From Chenopodium formosanum (taxonomy: Eukaryota > Streptophyta > Magnoliopsida > Caryophyllales > Amaranthaceae): 64,000 bases of DNA. The position numbers and the translations under genes are program-made. The notes under the pieces were generated by a model, which saw nothing but the letters and a program-made list of their open reading frames with translations, was not told the DNA's origin and did not search any database. Below, one piece after another: positions 8,756-20,680 of the stretch (position 1 is its first letter; every line of letters begins with the position of its first letter). Location of the stretch: positions 82,010,402-82,074,401 of the forward strand of contig CM044871.1 in the NCBI GenBank assembly GCA_024500155.1, read 5' to 3'.

Positions 8756-10531
8756 ATGGCATCTTCTTCCTCTTCATCTCAGCTTCGCCTCATGTCCGAT
8801 CTCAAATCCATCATCAATGAACCTCCTGAAGTAATTGATTCACTTAATTTCAATCAAAAATCAATTAGTCAATCAAATCTTAAGAATTAAATTAATGGGG
8901 TTGATTTTAAATTGATTTTACAGGGTTGTAGTGCAAGTCCTATGTCAGATGATAATCTGTTTGTTTGGAGTGCCACCATTTTTGGGCCTGATGAAACTCC
9001 ATGGGAAGGTATTTACATCTTCATTTTTGTTTTTATATACAGTATCTAGATTCGAACCCCAGATCTGGGTTTACATTTTTGTTAATTTTCTGATTGATTT
9101 TGGAAATTTTCTGGTTTTTTTTTGGTTGATCTTTGTTATACCAAGTATAATTTGCAGGTGGAGTTTTTAGTTTAAGGTTGACATTTACTGATAATTACCC
9201 AGAAAAGCCTCCTCGAGTTCGTTTTACTTCTGATATATTTCATCCTAATGGTAATAGTTCACTTCCCTCTGAATTTCTTATTACTGGTTTGTAATTTGCA
9301 GGTTAATTTTGGCTATTGCATTATTACTTGCCTAACTTATAACATTTCCTTCATCCCTGATATAGAAAGTTTTCTTCATATTAAGGATTGGGTTCGTCTT
9401 AAATATCAATGGAGTATTACTTGTACGCTTTATATGTTACTCTAATATCGAGTACGATTATCACCTCTATATAAAGTGGTATATAGGAATAAGTGAATGC
9501 TATTCTTGTCTGTATTGCTCTTCCATAAAACTTTGATGATGAAAAAAATGGGTTGTGCAAATGTGCATTGATGATGAAAAAAGCAAGTGTAATGGACTTA
9601 ACAAGGAAAGTGAGGGAATAGAAGTTTAAGCTGTTAATTGTGCTAACTAATATCTGAAAATGATAAGCATAGCTGAAAATTATTTCTAATCTGGTCATGG
9701 CAACAAAATTCAGCTAATATCATTTTACCTGAAGTATTGCTGCTGGTTTCATTATGTAGTGACGGATCATTCTTACAAGCAATGGGATTATATTCGCGTA
9801 TTCGGGTTCTCAATGCTTGTTTGTCAATTAAGTCTTTAGAGTTTAGACCTCAGCTCTTCATGCTATGCACTGCTATATGCTCATTTTTTTATCTGGGGGT
9901 TGATTTTTCATTGTAGCTATATTTGCAAGTCATGTACATTGCTATGGGTGTATGAAGTAATTGTGATTTTTTACCTTAAAATCGCTTGTTGACGGACTTC
10001 TTTACATGTTGCTACTGATTGTGCTGAAATATGTTGCAATATTACTTTCTGGAATGCAGTTTATCATGACGGAACTTTGTGCATGGATATCATCCAAGAA
10101 GCTTGGTCACCCTGCCATAATGTAGCTACAATCTTAACATCTATCCAGGTACACTAGCTATTGTCTTGATTTTTGCTTAGTTCTGTTTCTGTGTTCTGCT
10201 GTTTATAGCTTGGAGAACGATGTAAATGTATTGTTGAATAATTAATTATAAAAATGGCAATTTATACCTATTGTGTTCTCTACAGTCCCTTCTAACCGAC
10301 CCCAATCCTTCAAGTCCTGCAAATCCTGAGGCTGCTCAACTCTTCCAGCACGACAGCCAGGCTTATAACAAGTTTGTAACCTCGATCATATTCCCTTCTC
10401 TCTCACTTGAAATCCCTCTTTGACGACAGTTATTAGCTGAATTTACCTGGTTTAGTCAACTAACTCTAGATTATGGGATTTTAAACAGGAGGGTTCGTAG
10501 ATGTGCTCGTAAATCCACTGAGTTTTCCTGA
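8756..10531 (+). CDS. RAD6/UBC2-like ubiquitin-conjugating enzyme E2
   Basis: Six exons with GT-AG introns: 8756-8830, 8924-9008, 9158-9250, 10060-10148, 10286-10371, 10489-10531. They join in frame to 156 residues, the usual size of a minimal E2. The UBC fold is complete: the FGPDETPWEGG loop (45-55), YPEKPP (67-72), HPN (82-84), the catalytic Cys92 in GTLCMDI, and the WSP plus ILTSIQSLL helix. The enzyme would carry ubiquitin as a thioester and pass it on with an E3 ligase. Sequence order and the SPANPEAA stretch place it nearest RAD6/UBC1-3. However, the N-terminus is a Ser run, the usual basic RLMRDFKRL is SDLKSI-like, and the tail is basic (KRVRRCARK), so it is a divergent paralogue. A MULE ends 425 bp upstream. 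Confidence 0.9.
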
Positions 10532-11094
10532 GGCAAAGGATATTTGTTAAACTACATTGTCTTTGACGGAATCTTGACTAAAAGCTCTGTGACCGTCGTA
10601 TCATGTGTATCTCAACGACATGCCTTGACATGTTTGTTCCTGTCCAAGTTTCTGGAATAGTTGCACAATCCTGTCAATAACACACCATAATCTATTTTTC
10701 TTGCCTGTATCATCTGTTCAATTCATTTCAAAGATGCTAGTTGTAAAACAAGCATACTACTGTACTGCTGTAAGTTGGTTATACTGAAATAGTGAAAATT
10801 CAACAGAAATTCAGAACTCATATTTGCAGTCCCTTAAATATTATGGGTGGAAGGGTGTATTTTTATTGTAGAGTTCTTATTCAATTGAATTTCAGCGGGT
10901 AAGCAGGACTGAGCACAATCAACCAGGCCAAAACTTCAGGTTTCAAACCTGAAGTAACAAACAACCTCTGAAATAATGGGTCAATCCAAAGGTTAATTTT
11001 AGTTGACTCTTTGAGTCAAAATATTAAGAATCACTATTCTATAAACCAATTGTTATGGAGTTTAGTGTCCCATCTAAGAAATTAAAAAATGTCT
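10532..11094. other. 3' UTR and flank of the E2 gene
   Basis: No coding structure after the stop. The transcript end is probably within the first few hundred bases. Confidence 0.4.
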
Positions 11095-11103
11095 TAATTT
11101 TTT

Positions 11104-12170
11104 GGCAAATTTGTCAAAAAAAAACCTTTTAAAAGCGTCATTTTGCAAAAGAAAACCTTTTAAAAGCTTTGTTGTAAAAGAAAACCCAAACACACCTAAT
11201 TTTTGTTGAAGACAACCCGGTACCTCTAATTCACCTAATTAACTACGAATTACTTCTAATTATCCTTTTAACTCTATTTAATAATAACATTAGTTTATAA
11301 ATGAAAAATAAAAAATAAAAAAACCCAAAACCACCATCCCCACCACCACCAACCACCCACTCCCTTTCCCCCTCCCACGACATCAGCCCCCACCACCTAT
11401 ATTAAGCCACCAGAATTGTTGCCCCCATCCAATAAGCCAACCACAAAAACCACCCCAGCCACAACCTACCATCAACTAGCGTACTCCCGTCATCAACCAC
11501 CACCAAGAAAACCGCCTTACTCCCATCGCCAGCCCACCATGAAAAAACCCACGCCCCAGAAACATCAACTCAATGCGACCACGAATTGCAGGTCGAGTAC
11601 AATTATCTTGGCGAACATGGCAGTGGAAGGATGAGAGTGAAATTTGAGGTGAAATTCAAGTCTTCAATTGATAAATTAGGGTTTTGTGAGATAATTTAGG
11701 GAAATTGAGAGGGAGAAGCCATTGCTAACCTTGATTCAGCTAGGAGAGAGAAAGATGAAATTGGGAATTTTTGGAGGAAATTGATGAAGAAGATGAAGAA
11801 GAAAGGAGGGTGTAAGGGGGAAAGGGAGGTGGGTTGCCGGCGGTAGGGGGCAAGGCGGCGGCTCAATTGGGGGAGGAGGGTTGCTGCCGAGGGAAGGAGA
11901 AAGGGAGAGGGAGGGGTGGCTGGCTGGTGGCGGGGGTTCTTTTTTTTTTTTTTATATTGTTTTAATCTATAAATTAATTTAATTATTATGTACTAAAATA
12001 AGAATTAGAAGTTGATTAGAAGAAATTAGAGATTAATTAAGTGAATTAGTGGGACTAGGTTGTTTTAAACAAAAAAATTTCAACTTCCGGTTTTCTTTTA
12101 CGACAAAGCTTTTAAAAGGTTTTCTTTTGCAAAATGGTGCTTTTAAAAGGTTTTTTTTTACAAATTTGCC
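11104..12170. mobile_element. Non-autonomous Mutator-type element with gene-like interior
   Basis: The ends GGCAAATTTGTCAAAAAAAA and its inverted counterpart at 12151-12170 are long TIRs of about 95 bp containing two AACCTTTTAAAAGC units. They are flanked by a 9 bp duplication TAATTTTTT (11095-11103, 12171-12179). The interior changes from an AT-rich arm to C-rich (CCACC) sequence on the left and G-rich sequence on the right, so it is partly foldback. Read on the minus strand it resembles a plant leader and early coding sequence (CT-rich tract, AACCCTAAT). No full ORF survives. Confidence 0.82.
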
Positions 12171-12179
12171 TAATTTTTT

Positions 12180-12207
12180 TTTGTACTATTATACCAATTC
12201 TTTGCCT

Positions 12208-12258
<51 letters not shown>

Positions 12259-12808
12259 AATTCTGAAGGACTAAAGGAGTAATTATTTATACTAATACAT
12301 GTTTTTGTAATTTGAAAAACACATCATGTGCATTAAGATTTGATAAATTGAAATACTATACCTTGAGTCTTGAAACTATTTTCCCTCGTAGTTACCCTTT
12401 GTCTACTCTCACTTTTTTTTTTTTTTTTTTCATAACATTTATAAGTATTTCTGTTAATATTCTCTCATTTTTGCATACCTAATATTTACATATTTATTTC
12501 TTTTTTGTAATTTATGCTCTCATCCTGTGGGTGATGAAAATCAAGAAGTGCATAAACAAGTGTATTGTTTTCATGTATACCAACAACTAACAAGCTTAGC
12601 TTGGTATAAAACATTACAATTTTACTGGTGATAATGAGAACCAAACAATAGAATACCTAAAACGGCATTTGTTAGTTTGTTACATGCAAGTATTGTGTAC
12701 ATATGTGATCAGTTAAGAACTTTTTTAAACATGAATTGTTAGTTGGTTACACTATTATTAGTCAAGCGGCTATTGTAGCTGTTCCCTAATGTCCAGATCC
12801 ATGTTTCT
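12180..12808. other. AT-rich 3' flank of the BBE-like gene
   Basis: Contains a ~48 bp poly(A) run (12209-12256) and a T-run near 12411. Nothing else supported. Confidence 0.5.
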
Positions 12809-14437
12809 TCAAGTAAGGTTCAGAATGGGTGGAATACTTTGTTCATCCCTGAAGAAATTCAGAGGATCTACCTTAAGTTTCACCTTCAATAGCCTTTGAA
12901 AGTTGCCTCCATGGTACTTGTTTCCGAATTCAGCTCTAGTTTTCGCAAACCTACCAGTATTAGTTCCTAAATCGAGATCTCTATAGTTGTAGAATGCCTC
13001 CCTAGGAGAATTCGAAACATAAGGAGTCATGAACTCATACAGCCTTCTTGATAACTCTATGTGGTGTTCCTCTGCTTCTTTCCCTTCTTCGTACCATTTA
13101 AAGTCATACTCTATCTTGAATAAGTTCCCTGCTCTATGATAAAACGCGATTTCATTAGCTGGGATCTCACTCATTCTCCCACCATAAGGGTTCCATTCCA
13201 TTACCAGTCCATCCATGTCTAACAATTCTTTCCACATAAGCTCTAACCCTTCCTGCGGTATTGGTTTCGTGACATAGTCTGATTTCACTTTCCTAGATAG
13301 CCTTTCATATTCCCTACTAAGAAGGATTTCAGTGGAGGTTCCACTTGGAATGTCATCCCAAAAAAGAGTAGAGTTAATCCATGGCATTTCCTGGCAATCC
13401 CTCGCGGATATTCCTAGCTCAGGAAAGCTCTTTGCTAACAAGTCTTGAAGTTCCTTGGATTCTCCAAGAAACAGGGCAATGAATGTAAATGCCAATCTGT
13501 TTTTTGAGCCTTCTTTTTGATCCTTGATCACGGACACTCGAGCTCTTAAGAAGAGATCTTTGGGTAGATTTGGTGCCACCTCCTGCCACCGGTACATAGT
13601 TCTTGAGGCGCCTTGCTCAAGAGACCATGCCACTTGAAAGACAGTCACAACAGGAGGAACACGAACAAGTTGTACTTTGAATGCAAGGATTACCCCAAAT
13701 GAAGCTGCACCGCCTCCTCGAAGAGCCCAAAACATATCTTCCCCCATAGCCTTTCTATCAAGAACCCTGCCATTGGCATCCACAACTGTTGCATCAATTA
13801 TGTGGTCAGTTGAGAGTCCATATTTCCTCATCAAGTTTCCGTACCCACCACCAGACAAGTGCCCTGCGACCCCCACTGTAGGGCACACCCCTCCCGGGAA
13901 GGCATACATTGAACTCTTTTCGGCGATCTTGTAGTAGACTTCACCTAGCTGTACCCCTGCCTCCACCCATGCAGTCTCCTCCTCTAAGTTTACATTAATA
14001 GCTCGTAGGTTAAACATGTCAAGGACGACAAAGGGAACATTTGAAGTAAAGGAGAGGCCTTCCATATCATGTCCTCCACCCCGAATTCTCATTTCAAACA
14101 AATGAGTCTTACAACACTGGATAGTTGCAACAATGTTAGACACATCCTTTGGTGTGACAATAAAGGATGGCTTTCGTGTTTCAGGTTTCAGGAACCTGAT
14201 GTTTCGAGCATATGCCTGAAGCATGGATGTAAATGAGGAGTTGTGTTGGCTGTATGTAACTTCTGATGTAGGATACCGAGGATTAGAATGGAGGTCAAGA
14301 CACTCGGTATAAGGGGCTTCATTACCTAATGCAGCAAATGATGAATTTGGTAACAGCAACAATAAGAATGCTGATTGCACCAGGAAAAACATCAGTCTTG
14401 CAATTCTAGCAGCTTGAAAGAGGCTGAAGTTGCTCAT
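12809..14437 (-). CDS. Berberine-bridge-enzyme-like FAD-linked oxidoreductase
   Basis: A single-exon 542-residue protein, the normal length and intronless structure of plant BBE-like oxidases. Residues about 14-36 form a hydrophobic signal peptide ending near SSFAALG, so the enzyme should enter the secretory pathway (apoplast or vacuole). The FAD-binding domain shows RGGGHDMEGLS with His123 and GGVCPTVGVAGH with Cys185, the two residues that bind FAD covalently in this family, then SGGGYGNLMRKYGLS. The C-terminal BBE domain ends YRDLDLGTN and FFRDEQSIPP. The usual Tyr after HD is Met here. Known members oxidise alkaloid precursors, monolignols or oligosaccharides; the substrate cannot be told from sequence. 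A TATA box lies upstream. Confidence 0.95.
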   Translation of the reverse strand: MSNFSLFQAARIARLMFFLVQSAFLLLLLPNSSFAALGNEAPYTECLDLHSNPRYPTSEVTYSQHNSSFTSMLQAYARNIRFLKPETRKPSFIVTPKDVSNIVATIQCCKTHLFEMRIRGGGHDMEGLSFTSNVPFVVLDMFNLRAINVNLEEETAWVEAGVQLGEVYYKIAEKSSMYAFPGGVCPTVGVAGHLSGGGYGNLMRKYGLSTDHIIDATVVDANGRVLDRKAMGEDMFWALRGGGAASFGVILAFKVQLVRVPPVVTVFQVAWSLEQGASRTMYRWQEVAPNLPKDLFLRARVSVIKDQKEGSKNRLAFTFIALFLGESKELQDLLAKSFPELGISARDCQEMPWINSTLFWDDIPSGTSTEILLSREYERLSRKVKSDYVTKPIPQEGLELMWKELLDMDGLVMEWNPYGGRMSEIPANEIAFYHRAGNLFKIEYDFKWYEEGKEAEEHHIELSRRLYEFMTPYVSNSPREAFYNYRDLDLGTNTGRFAKTRAEFGNKYHGGNFQRLLKVKLKVDPLNFFRDEQSIPPILNLT

Positions 14438-14511
14438 TGTTAGTTAATTACAAGTTAACAACAAATTCAGCTTGTTTAGTTGTTTACTTCAAATATCAAC
14501 ATCTTGCTGGC

Positions 14512-14519
14512 TTTTTATA
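14512..14519 (-). promoter_or_regulatory. TATA box of the BBE-like gene
   Basis: TATAAAAA on the minus strand, about 75 bp upstream of the start codon, the spacing expected for a short plant leader. Confidence 0.6.
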
Positions 14520-15747
14520 CTGCTTATTGGGGATCATTCCAACATTTTGTGGTTAATTAATCTTGTTATTAACATGTAATGGTCAGACGGCGTAGTTAAA
14601 CCAAAAACGTATAACTGATTTGTCTTACATGTGTTATGTGATTTATATTACTTGCATTAGCAACTACTATATTAGTGACTATTTAAGATCGATCACAGGG
14701 AAATTTTATGGCAGCTAGAGTAAGACAGAACAACCTAAAATTTGTTGGTATTGAACGAAGGTTGATAACCTAATTAAACTGCTAGCTTAGATTAGTCCCT
14801 TCCAAACTTAAATTTAACTTTAATTGAGTTCACCCTCAATAATCTTGGCCACAAGTATTTAAAATTCATCGTATTAATAGGCATATGCACATTAATTAAC
14901 ATACACTGCACACGCGAGCATGTGAGGTACAAGTGCCTAAAAAGGACATAGACTAAATCCGGTTTGAGGATTACATGCTAACATTTTTTAAAATCTGTCA
15001 TCATCTACGGTACATCACTCATTAGTGTCATGATTTGAGAACCGGCCATAATGCATGTAAAAATAAGGCCAAAGGGAAGAAAACACATCCTTTTGCCACA
15101 AAATTAAGCAAGACACCCCCAAATTACCATCACAATTAATACTATGCTATGCTTATTTCATCTAAAAATAAATAAAAATCACACAACACTTGCCATTAAA
15201 AAAAACCAATCCCCACCAATTCCCCGGGCAATTTTTGACACAAAATAAAATTACTTTTTGATAAGCCCAAATTATACAAAGAAAGAAAAAAATATATGAG
15301 ACATGATGTGATACATTCAGAAACTCATTTTCTAAATTATTTTGATGTTACTATTTTTTTTTTTTTTTTATTTATTTATTTTTTAATTACTCATATCTAA
15401 AAAAGGCATTATAGCTCGAGTACAAAAATCATCATGTTGTTTAATGTTTGTGCAATATGCAATATATTATAATAGAATGGTTTGGAATTACAGATTATGT
15501 CTTTAATTGATGTATGTCTTCAACTTCATTTTATAACTAACCATGATTTGCTAGATAATCAACTGTTTTTTTTAGTATTGGATCATCGAAGGTGAAGAGG
15601 TTGCATCAAGCTAATTAAGCATGTTGAAACTTGAAAGCATGCATCTTTTTCTCGTAGAACTATGAGGCAGAAAATCCCTTGTGGAGTTGTTGTATAGTAA
15701 AAAGTTCGTGCCAAGAAGGAACAATGTGTCTTCTTATTATTCATCTA
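14520..15747. other. Upstream flank of the BBE-like gene
   Basis: AT-rich; no ORF of interest or defined repeat. It may hold distal promoter elements of the oxidase gene. Confidence 0.4.
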
Positions 15748-15756
15748 ATAAACTTA

Positions 15757-16851
15757 GGAAAAATACACTTTAATAATCCCAACTATGGACGATTTACCTA
15801 CAATAATCCCAACTAATGTTTATTCTACAATAATCCCAACTATTGGGTTAGTTTTCCTCCAGCAGTCCCAAAAATCGGTTACCTGCTGAAATGGTAAATT
15901 TTTTTTTTTTAGTTTTTTAAATGCCACATGTCAGCACATGATTGGCTTCATTTAAATTTTTTTTTAAAAAATAGAAAAAAATAGCAAAAATAATCCCAGC
16001 CACCCCTCCTCCCTTCAACCACCTTACACCCACCACGAAACATGGAAGCTCCACCCCAATTCTTCTCCCAACACCGCAGCTCCGCCGCCGCCCACCGTCG
16101 TCTACCCATTCCGACCAATCGTAGCCTCACGCTGCCGCTCCATGCCTCTACCGCTCCCCTTCCTTCTTCCTCCTCCAACCTAAAAAACCACCAGTCACCA
16201 AAAATCGCAAACCCGCCCCACCAACCACCCTTTCACTCCCAAATTCGAGTGGTTTCCGGCGAGGCGTCGCGGTTTCAAGCTCCAATCAGTTCACGGGTTA
16301 GGGTTTCGGGGCGATTTGGTGCGATTTGGGGCTGCTGGACTGCTGGTGGTTTCACGGGCAAGGGCGGCTGGTCGTGAGTGCTGCTGGTGCGATTTAGGTG
16401 GTGTTTCGGGGGTGCGGCTAGTTGTAGTGTTTCGGGGGTGCGGCTAGTTGTAGTGTTTCGGGGGTGCGGCTGGTTGTAGTGTTTCGGGGGTGCGGCTGGT
16501 CGTGGTGTTTCGGGGGTGCGGCAAGTCGTGGTGTTCCGGGGGCGCGGTTGGTCGTGGTTAGGGCTGGAGATGGTGGTTGGGCGGCAGGAGGAGGTGGTGG
16601 TTAGGGTTGGCTGCTAGATTTTTTTTTTTTGGTTTTCTTTTTTTTTTGTATATTTTTTATTTTTTTGGGAACCACTCACACGCTGACACGTGTCAAACAA
16701 CCTACAATAATAGGTTGTTGACTTTTGTTGACCGGTTTGGGACTGCTAGAGGAAAACTGACCCAATAGTTGGGATTATTGTAGAATAAACGTTAGTTGGG
16801 ATTATTGTAGGTAAATCGCCCATAGTTGGGATTATTAAAGTGTATTTTTCC
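15757..16851. mobile_element. Non-autonomous Mutator-type element with captured-looking GC-rich core
   Basis: TIRs of about 113 bp, starting GGAAAAATACACTTTAATAA, differ at only a few positions between the ends. Each holds three spaced AATAATCCCAACTA units. A perfect 9 bp duplication ATAAACTTA flanks it (15748-15756, 16852-16860). The core (about 16000-16600) is markedly GC-rich with a Pro/Ser-rich open frame (16042-16377) that I do not recognise and would not call a gene. It resembles Pack-MULE organisation. Confidence 0.9.
16404..16559. repeat. 26 bp minisatellite, six copies
   Basis: The unit reads TTTCGGGGGTGCGGCTAGTT plus GTAGTG with gradual changes (CTAGTT to CTGGTC). It lies inside the Mutator-type element. 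Confidence 0.9.
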
Positions 16852-17792
16852 ATAAACTTATGCCTTATATTACGTATATTAATTTATTGCATGTATTAAA
16901 ATGTATTCACAAAATAGGGACAAAATGTAGGGATTGGAGTAGAGCTATCAATTCGGGTAAACGGGTTGGGTTTGGTTTAGGTCAACTCGGGTCGGGTCAA
17001 TTCATATTAATTCCATAACCTATGCGGTTTGGGTTGGGTCATGCTTGAGTCAGGTCATACTTCTTATCAGGTTTGGGTCGGTTAATAACAGGTCGGGTTT
17101 AATTCGAGTTTTCACGGGTAAAAACGAGTTAGGGTAATTCTCGGGTTCGGTTCAAGTCAATAATTTGCGGGTTAGAATTAGGTCGGGTCATTCTCGGGTT
17201 TGAGTCGGGTTTGGTTCAAGTCAATAATTTGCGAATTATAATCAGGGGTCATTTTCAAGTCGGGTCATTTTCAAGTTGGGTCATTCTCGGGTTCAAGTTG
17301 GGTTCGGTTCAAGTAAATAATTTGCGGTTTAAAATTAGGTTGGGTCATTTCCAAGTCGGGTTATTCTCGGATTCAAGTCGGGTTATGTTCAAGTTAATAA
17401 TTTGCAGGTTACAATCAGGTCGGGCATTTCCAAGTCAGGTCATATTCAGGTTCAACTAACTATAAATAGATAATTATCATTTTTATCAAGCTAATTATTT
17501 CCTTTGACTATGATATATATGGCAATATACTAGGGAACTATAGTCTATAATTTAGGAAGATAATTATCTCCTTTGACCATACAACAAATATATACTATAT
17601 TTAACTCTTAAATTTGAGGATGATGCTCCTTTTTTTTTACTGGCCTGGACCGACTTGGTCTCCCAAGACAAAAGGCTTTGATCAATCAACAATAATAAGG
17701 TGGTCTAAATTTCATTTAAGGTGATTTGAAATCGGGCCAGGAACAATTTGGGTTGAATTTAGGTGGGGTCAATAACAAATCGTGTTAATTTC

Positions 17793-18072
17793 GAGTCGGG
17801 TTAGTAACAGATTGGGTTGAATTTTTGGGTTGCGTAAGTAATAGGTATGGAAAAATTCAAGTCGAGTCAATAACAAGTCGGGTTGAATTTGGGTCAGATC
17901 AATAACCAGTCGGGTTGATTTCCGGTTAGGTTTATAACAGGTTGGGTTAAATTCGGGTCGGGTTAGGAAAGGGTTGGGTTGAATTCAGGTCAGGTTAGTA
18001 ACAAGTCATGTTAAATTTGGGTTTTGACAGGTTAAAACGGGTTTTGGTCAAATATCGGTTCTAGTCGGGTTC
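17793..18072 (+). repeat. Direct repeat flanking the CACTA block, left copy
   Basis: Starts GAGTCGGGTTAGTAACA and aligns along its whole length with 20413-20680, including GGTTTTGACAGGTTAAAAC near the end. Confidence 0.75.
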
Positions 18073-20412
18073 GATGCAAGTTAATTAAATTGGCCGTTGT
18101 AAACCGGTAAATCGATGCAAGTAATAAACAGGTAAATTGGCCGTTTAAAAGCAAATTGAATGGTTTCACACACCCAATAGACTCCCGGAGGATATTAGGG
18201 ATCATGGTTAACATTTCGGCAATTTTTATTTCCAGGCAAAAAAAAGTCAAAAAATTCCAAAATTGAACGCTAATATCCACACTTTTTGAGAAATTTTGGA
18301 GGTTTCAGGGCCCTGTGTCGAAAAGTCTTGAAATTATATGGGATACATCTCGAGGTCCCGTTTGGGACCATATCTAATCATTATTTGTTGTCATAAATGT
18401 TCATGGTAAGCTTGAATTAATGAAATCGGTGCAAGATGTAAACCGATAAATTGGTTGTTTAAAGGCAAATTGGATGGTTCCACCCACCCAATTGGACTCC
18501 CGGAGGACTTTAGGGACCATGGAAAATATTTCGGCAATTTTTATTTCCGGAGGAAAAAAAGTTGAAAAATTCCTAAATTGAAGACTAATATCCACGCTTT
18601 TTGAGAAATTTTGGAGGTTTCAGGGCCCAGTGTCGAAAAGTCTTGAAATTATAGGAAATACATCTCGGGGTCATATAATAATTTTTGAAACCATATATGA
18701 TCATTATTTGTTGTCATAAATGTTCGTGGTAGGCTTGAGTTAATGAAATCGGTGCAATTTGTAAACTGGTAAATTGGTCGTTTAAAGGCAAAATGGATGG
18801 TTCCACACACCCAATGGGACTCCCGGATGGAGTTAGGGACTATGGTAAACATTTCGGCAATTTTTATTTCCTGGCGAAAAAAAGTCAAAATTTTCACAAT
18901 TGAAGGCTAATATCCACGCTTTTTGAGAAATTTTGGAGGATTCGGGGCCTGGTGTCGAAAAGTCTTGAAATTCTATGGGATGCATCTCGAGGTCATTTAA
19001 TGCCGTTTGGAACCAAATATGATCATTATTTGTTGTCATAAATATTCGTGGTAGGCTTGAGTTTATGAAAGCGGTGTAAGTTATAAACCGGTAAATAGGC
19101 CGTTTAAAGGCAAATTGGATGGTTCCACCCACACAATTAGACTCGCGAAGGGTATTAGGGACCATGGTAAACATTTCGGCAATTATTATATTCGGGCGAA
19201 TAAAAGTCTAGAAATTCCAAAATTAAAGGCAATATCCACGCTTTTTGAGAAATTTTGGAGATTTCGAGGCCCGGTATCAAAAAAGTTTGAGATATTAGGG
19301 AATACATCTCGGGTCATATAATGTCGTTTGGAACCATATATGATCACTATTTATTGTCTTAAATGTTCGTGGTGAGCTTGAGTTGATGAAATCGGTGCAA
19401 GTTTTTAACCAGTAAATAGGTCGTTTAAAGGCAAATTGGATGGTTTCACCCACCCAATTAGACTACCGGAGGGTATATATTAGGAACCATGGTAAACATT
19501 TCAGCAATTTTTATTTTCTGGCGAAAAAAAGTCAAAATTTTCCAAAATTGAAGGCTAATGTCCACGCTTTTTGAGAAATTTTTGAAGTTTCGGGGCCCGA
19601 TGTTGCAAAGTCTTGAGAATTTAGGGAATACATCTAGGGGTTATATAATGTCTTTTGGAACCATATATGATCATTATATGTTATCATAGATGTTAGTAGT
19701 AGGCTTGAGTTAATGAAATCGATGCAAGTGATAAACAGGTAAATTGACCATTTAAAGGCAAATTGTGGTTCCACCCACCCCATTAGACTCCCGGAGGATA
19801 TTAGGGACCATGGTAAACATTTCGAAAATTTTTATTTTCGAGCGAAAAAAGTCAAAAATTCCAAAATTGAAAGCTAATATTCATGCTTTTTGATAAATTT
19901 TGGAGGTTTCGAGGCCCGGTGTCGAAAAACCTTGTAACTTTAGGGGATACATCTCAGGGTCATGTAATGTCATTTGGAACCATATATATGTTGTCATAAA
20001 TGTTCGTGGTAAGCTTGAGTTAATGAAATCAGTGCAAGTAAAAGAGAAGATGAAATAGAAGAACGGCCTTGATGGTGGAGAAGAGAAGGAGAACGAAGAG
20101 GAAAGAGGAGAGAGAAGGAGAGGGAAGAGGAGAGAAAAGAGAGAAGAAGAAAGAAAGAGAAATGGAGAAGGGGAAAGAAAAAGCAGCAGCGGAAAGGGGA
20201 AATAGGGTTTCTTTAAATTACTTTTTTTTAAAATTATATTCCGTCGGAAAATTCCGACGGAATATTTATCCATCGATTTTCCGACGGAAAAATCCATCGG
20301 AAAGTACATATTTTTCGATGGAATTTTATTCCGTCGGAAAATTCGACGTTTTCGACGGATTTCTAGGTCCGTCGAAACCAGTCCGTCGTTATTTTCCTGT
20401 TTTCTAGTAGTG
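18073..20412 (-). mobile_element. CACTA-derived fragment inside the hAT element
   Basis: The right end CTGTTTTCTAGTAGTG at 20397-20412 is, on the minus strand, a canonical CACTACTAGAAAACAG terminus. It is preceded by subterminal inverted motifs CCGTCGGAAAATTCCGACGG. I could not find the opposite CACTA terminus: the block starts abruptly in the tandem array, so it is a truncated copy. Confidence 0.75.
18095..20040. repeat. ~321 bp tandem array, about six copies
   Basis: The marker GAAATCGGTGCAAG recurs near 18420, 18743, 19066, 19386, 19714 and 20024 (spacings 323, 323, 320, 328, 310). Each unit carries TAAATTGG.CGTTTAAAGGCAA, CACCCAATTAGACTCCCGGA and CACGCTTTTTGAGAAATTTT. Short minus-strand open frames occur in each unit but shift between copies, so I do not call genes. 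Confidence 0.9.
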
Positions 20413-20680
20413 GAGTCGGGTTAGTAACATATCAGATTGAATTTATTGGTCGGGTTAGTAATAGGTCTGGTGAAATTCGGGTCGGGTCAATAACAAGTCG
20501 GGTTGATTTCGGGTCGGGTTTGTAATAGGTTGGATTAAATTTGGGTCTAGTTAGGAACGAATCGGGTTGAATTCAGGTCAAGTTAGTAACAAGTCGGGTT
20601 AAATTCGGGTTTTGACGGGTTAAAACCGGTTTGGGTCAATTTCGATTCATGTCGGGTGTGGTTCAGGTCAATAATTTACG
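20413..20680 (+). repeat. Direct repeat flanking the CACTA block, right copy
   Basis: Diverged copy of 17793-18072, starting exactly at the CACTA terminus. Confidence 0.75.

Noticed and set aside
13677..13934. 85-codon plus-strand frame
   Set aside because: Shadow of the BBE-like gene in the opposite strand.
16042..16377. 111-codon Pro/Ser-rich frame in a Mutator-type element
   Set aside because: GC-rich low complexity, no recognisable domain, and the minus strand is also open; kept only as captured-looking sequence.
18032..19174. Recurring minus-strand frames in the tandem array
   Set aside because: They repeat because the DNA repeats, are shifted and truncated between units, and show no domain.
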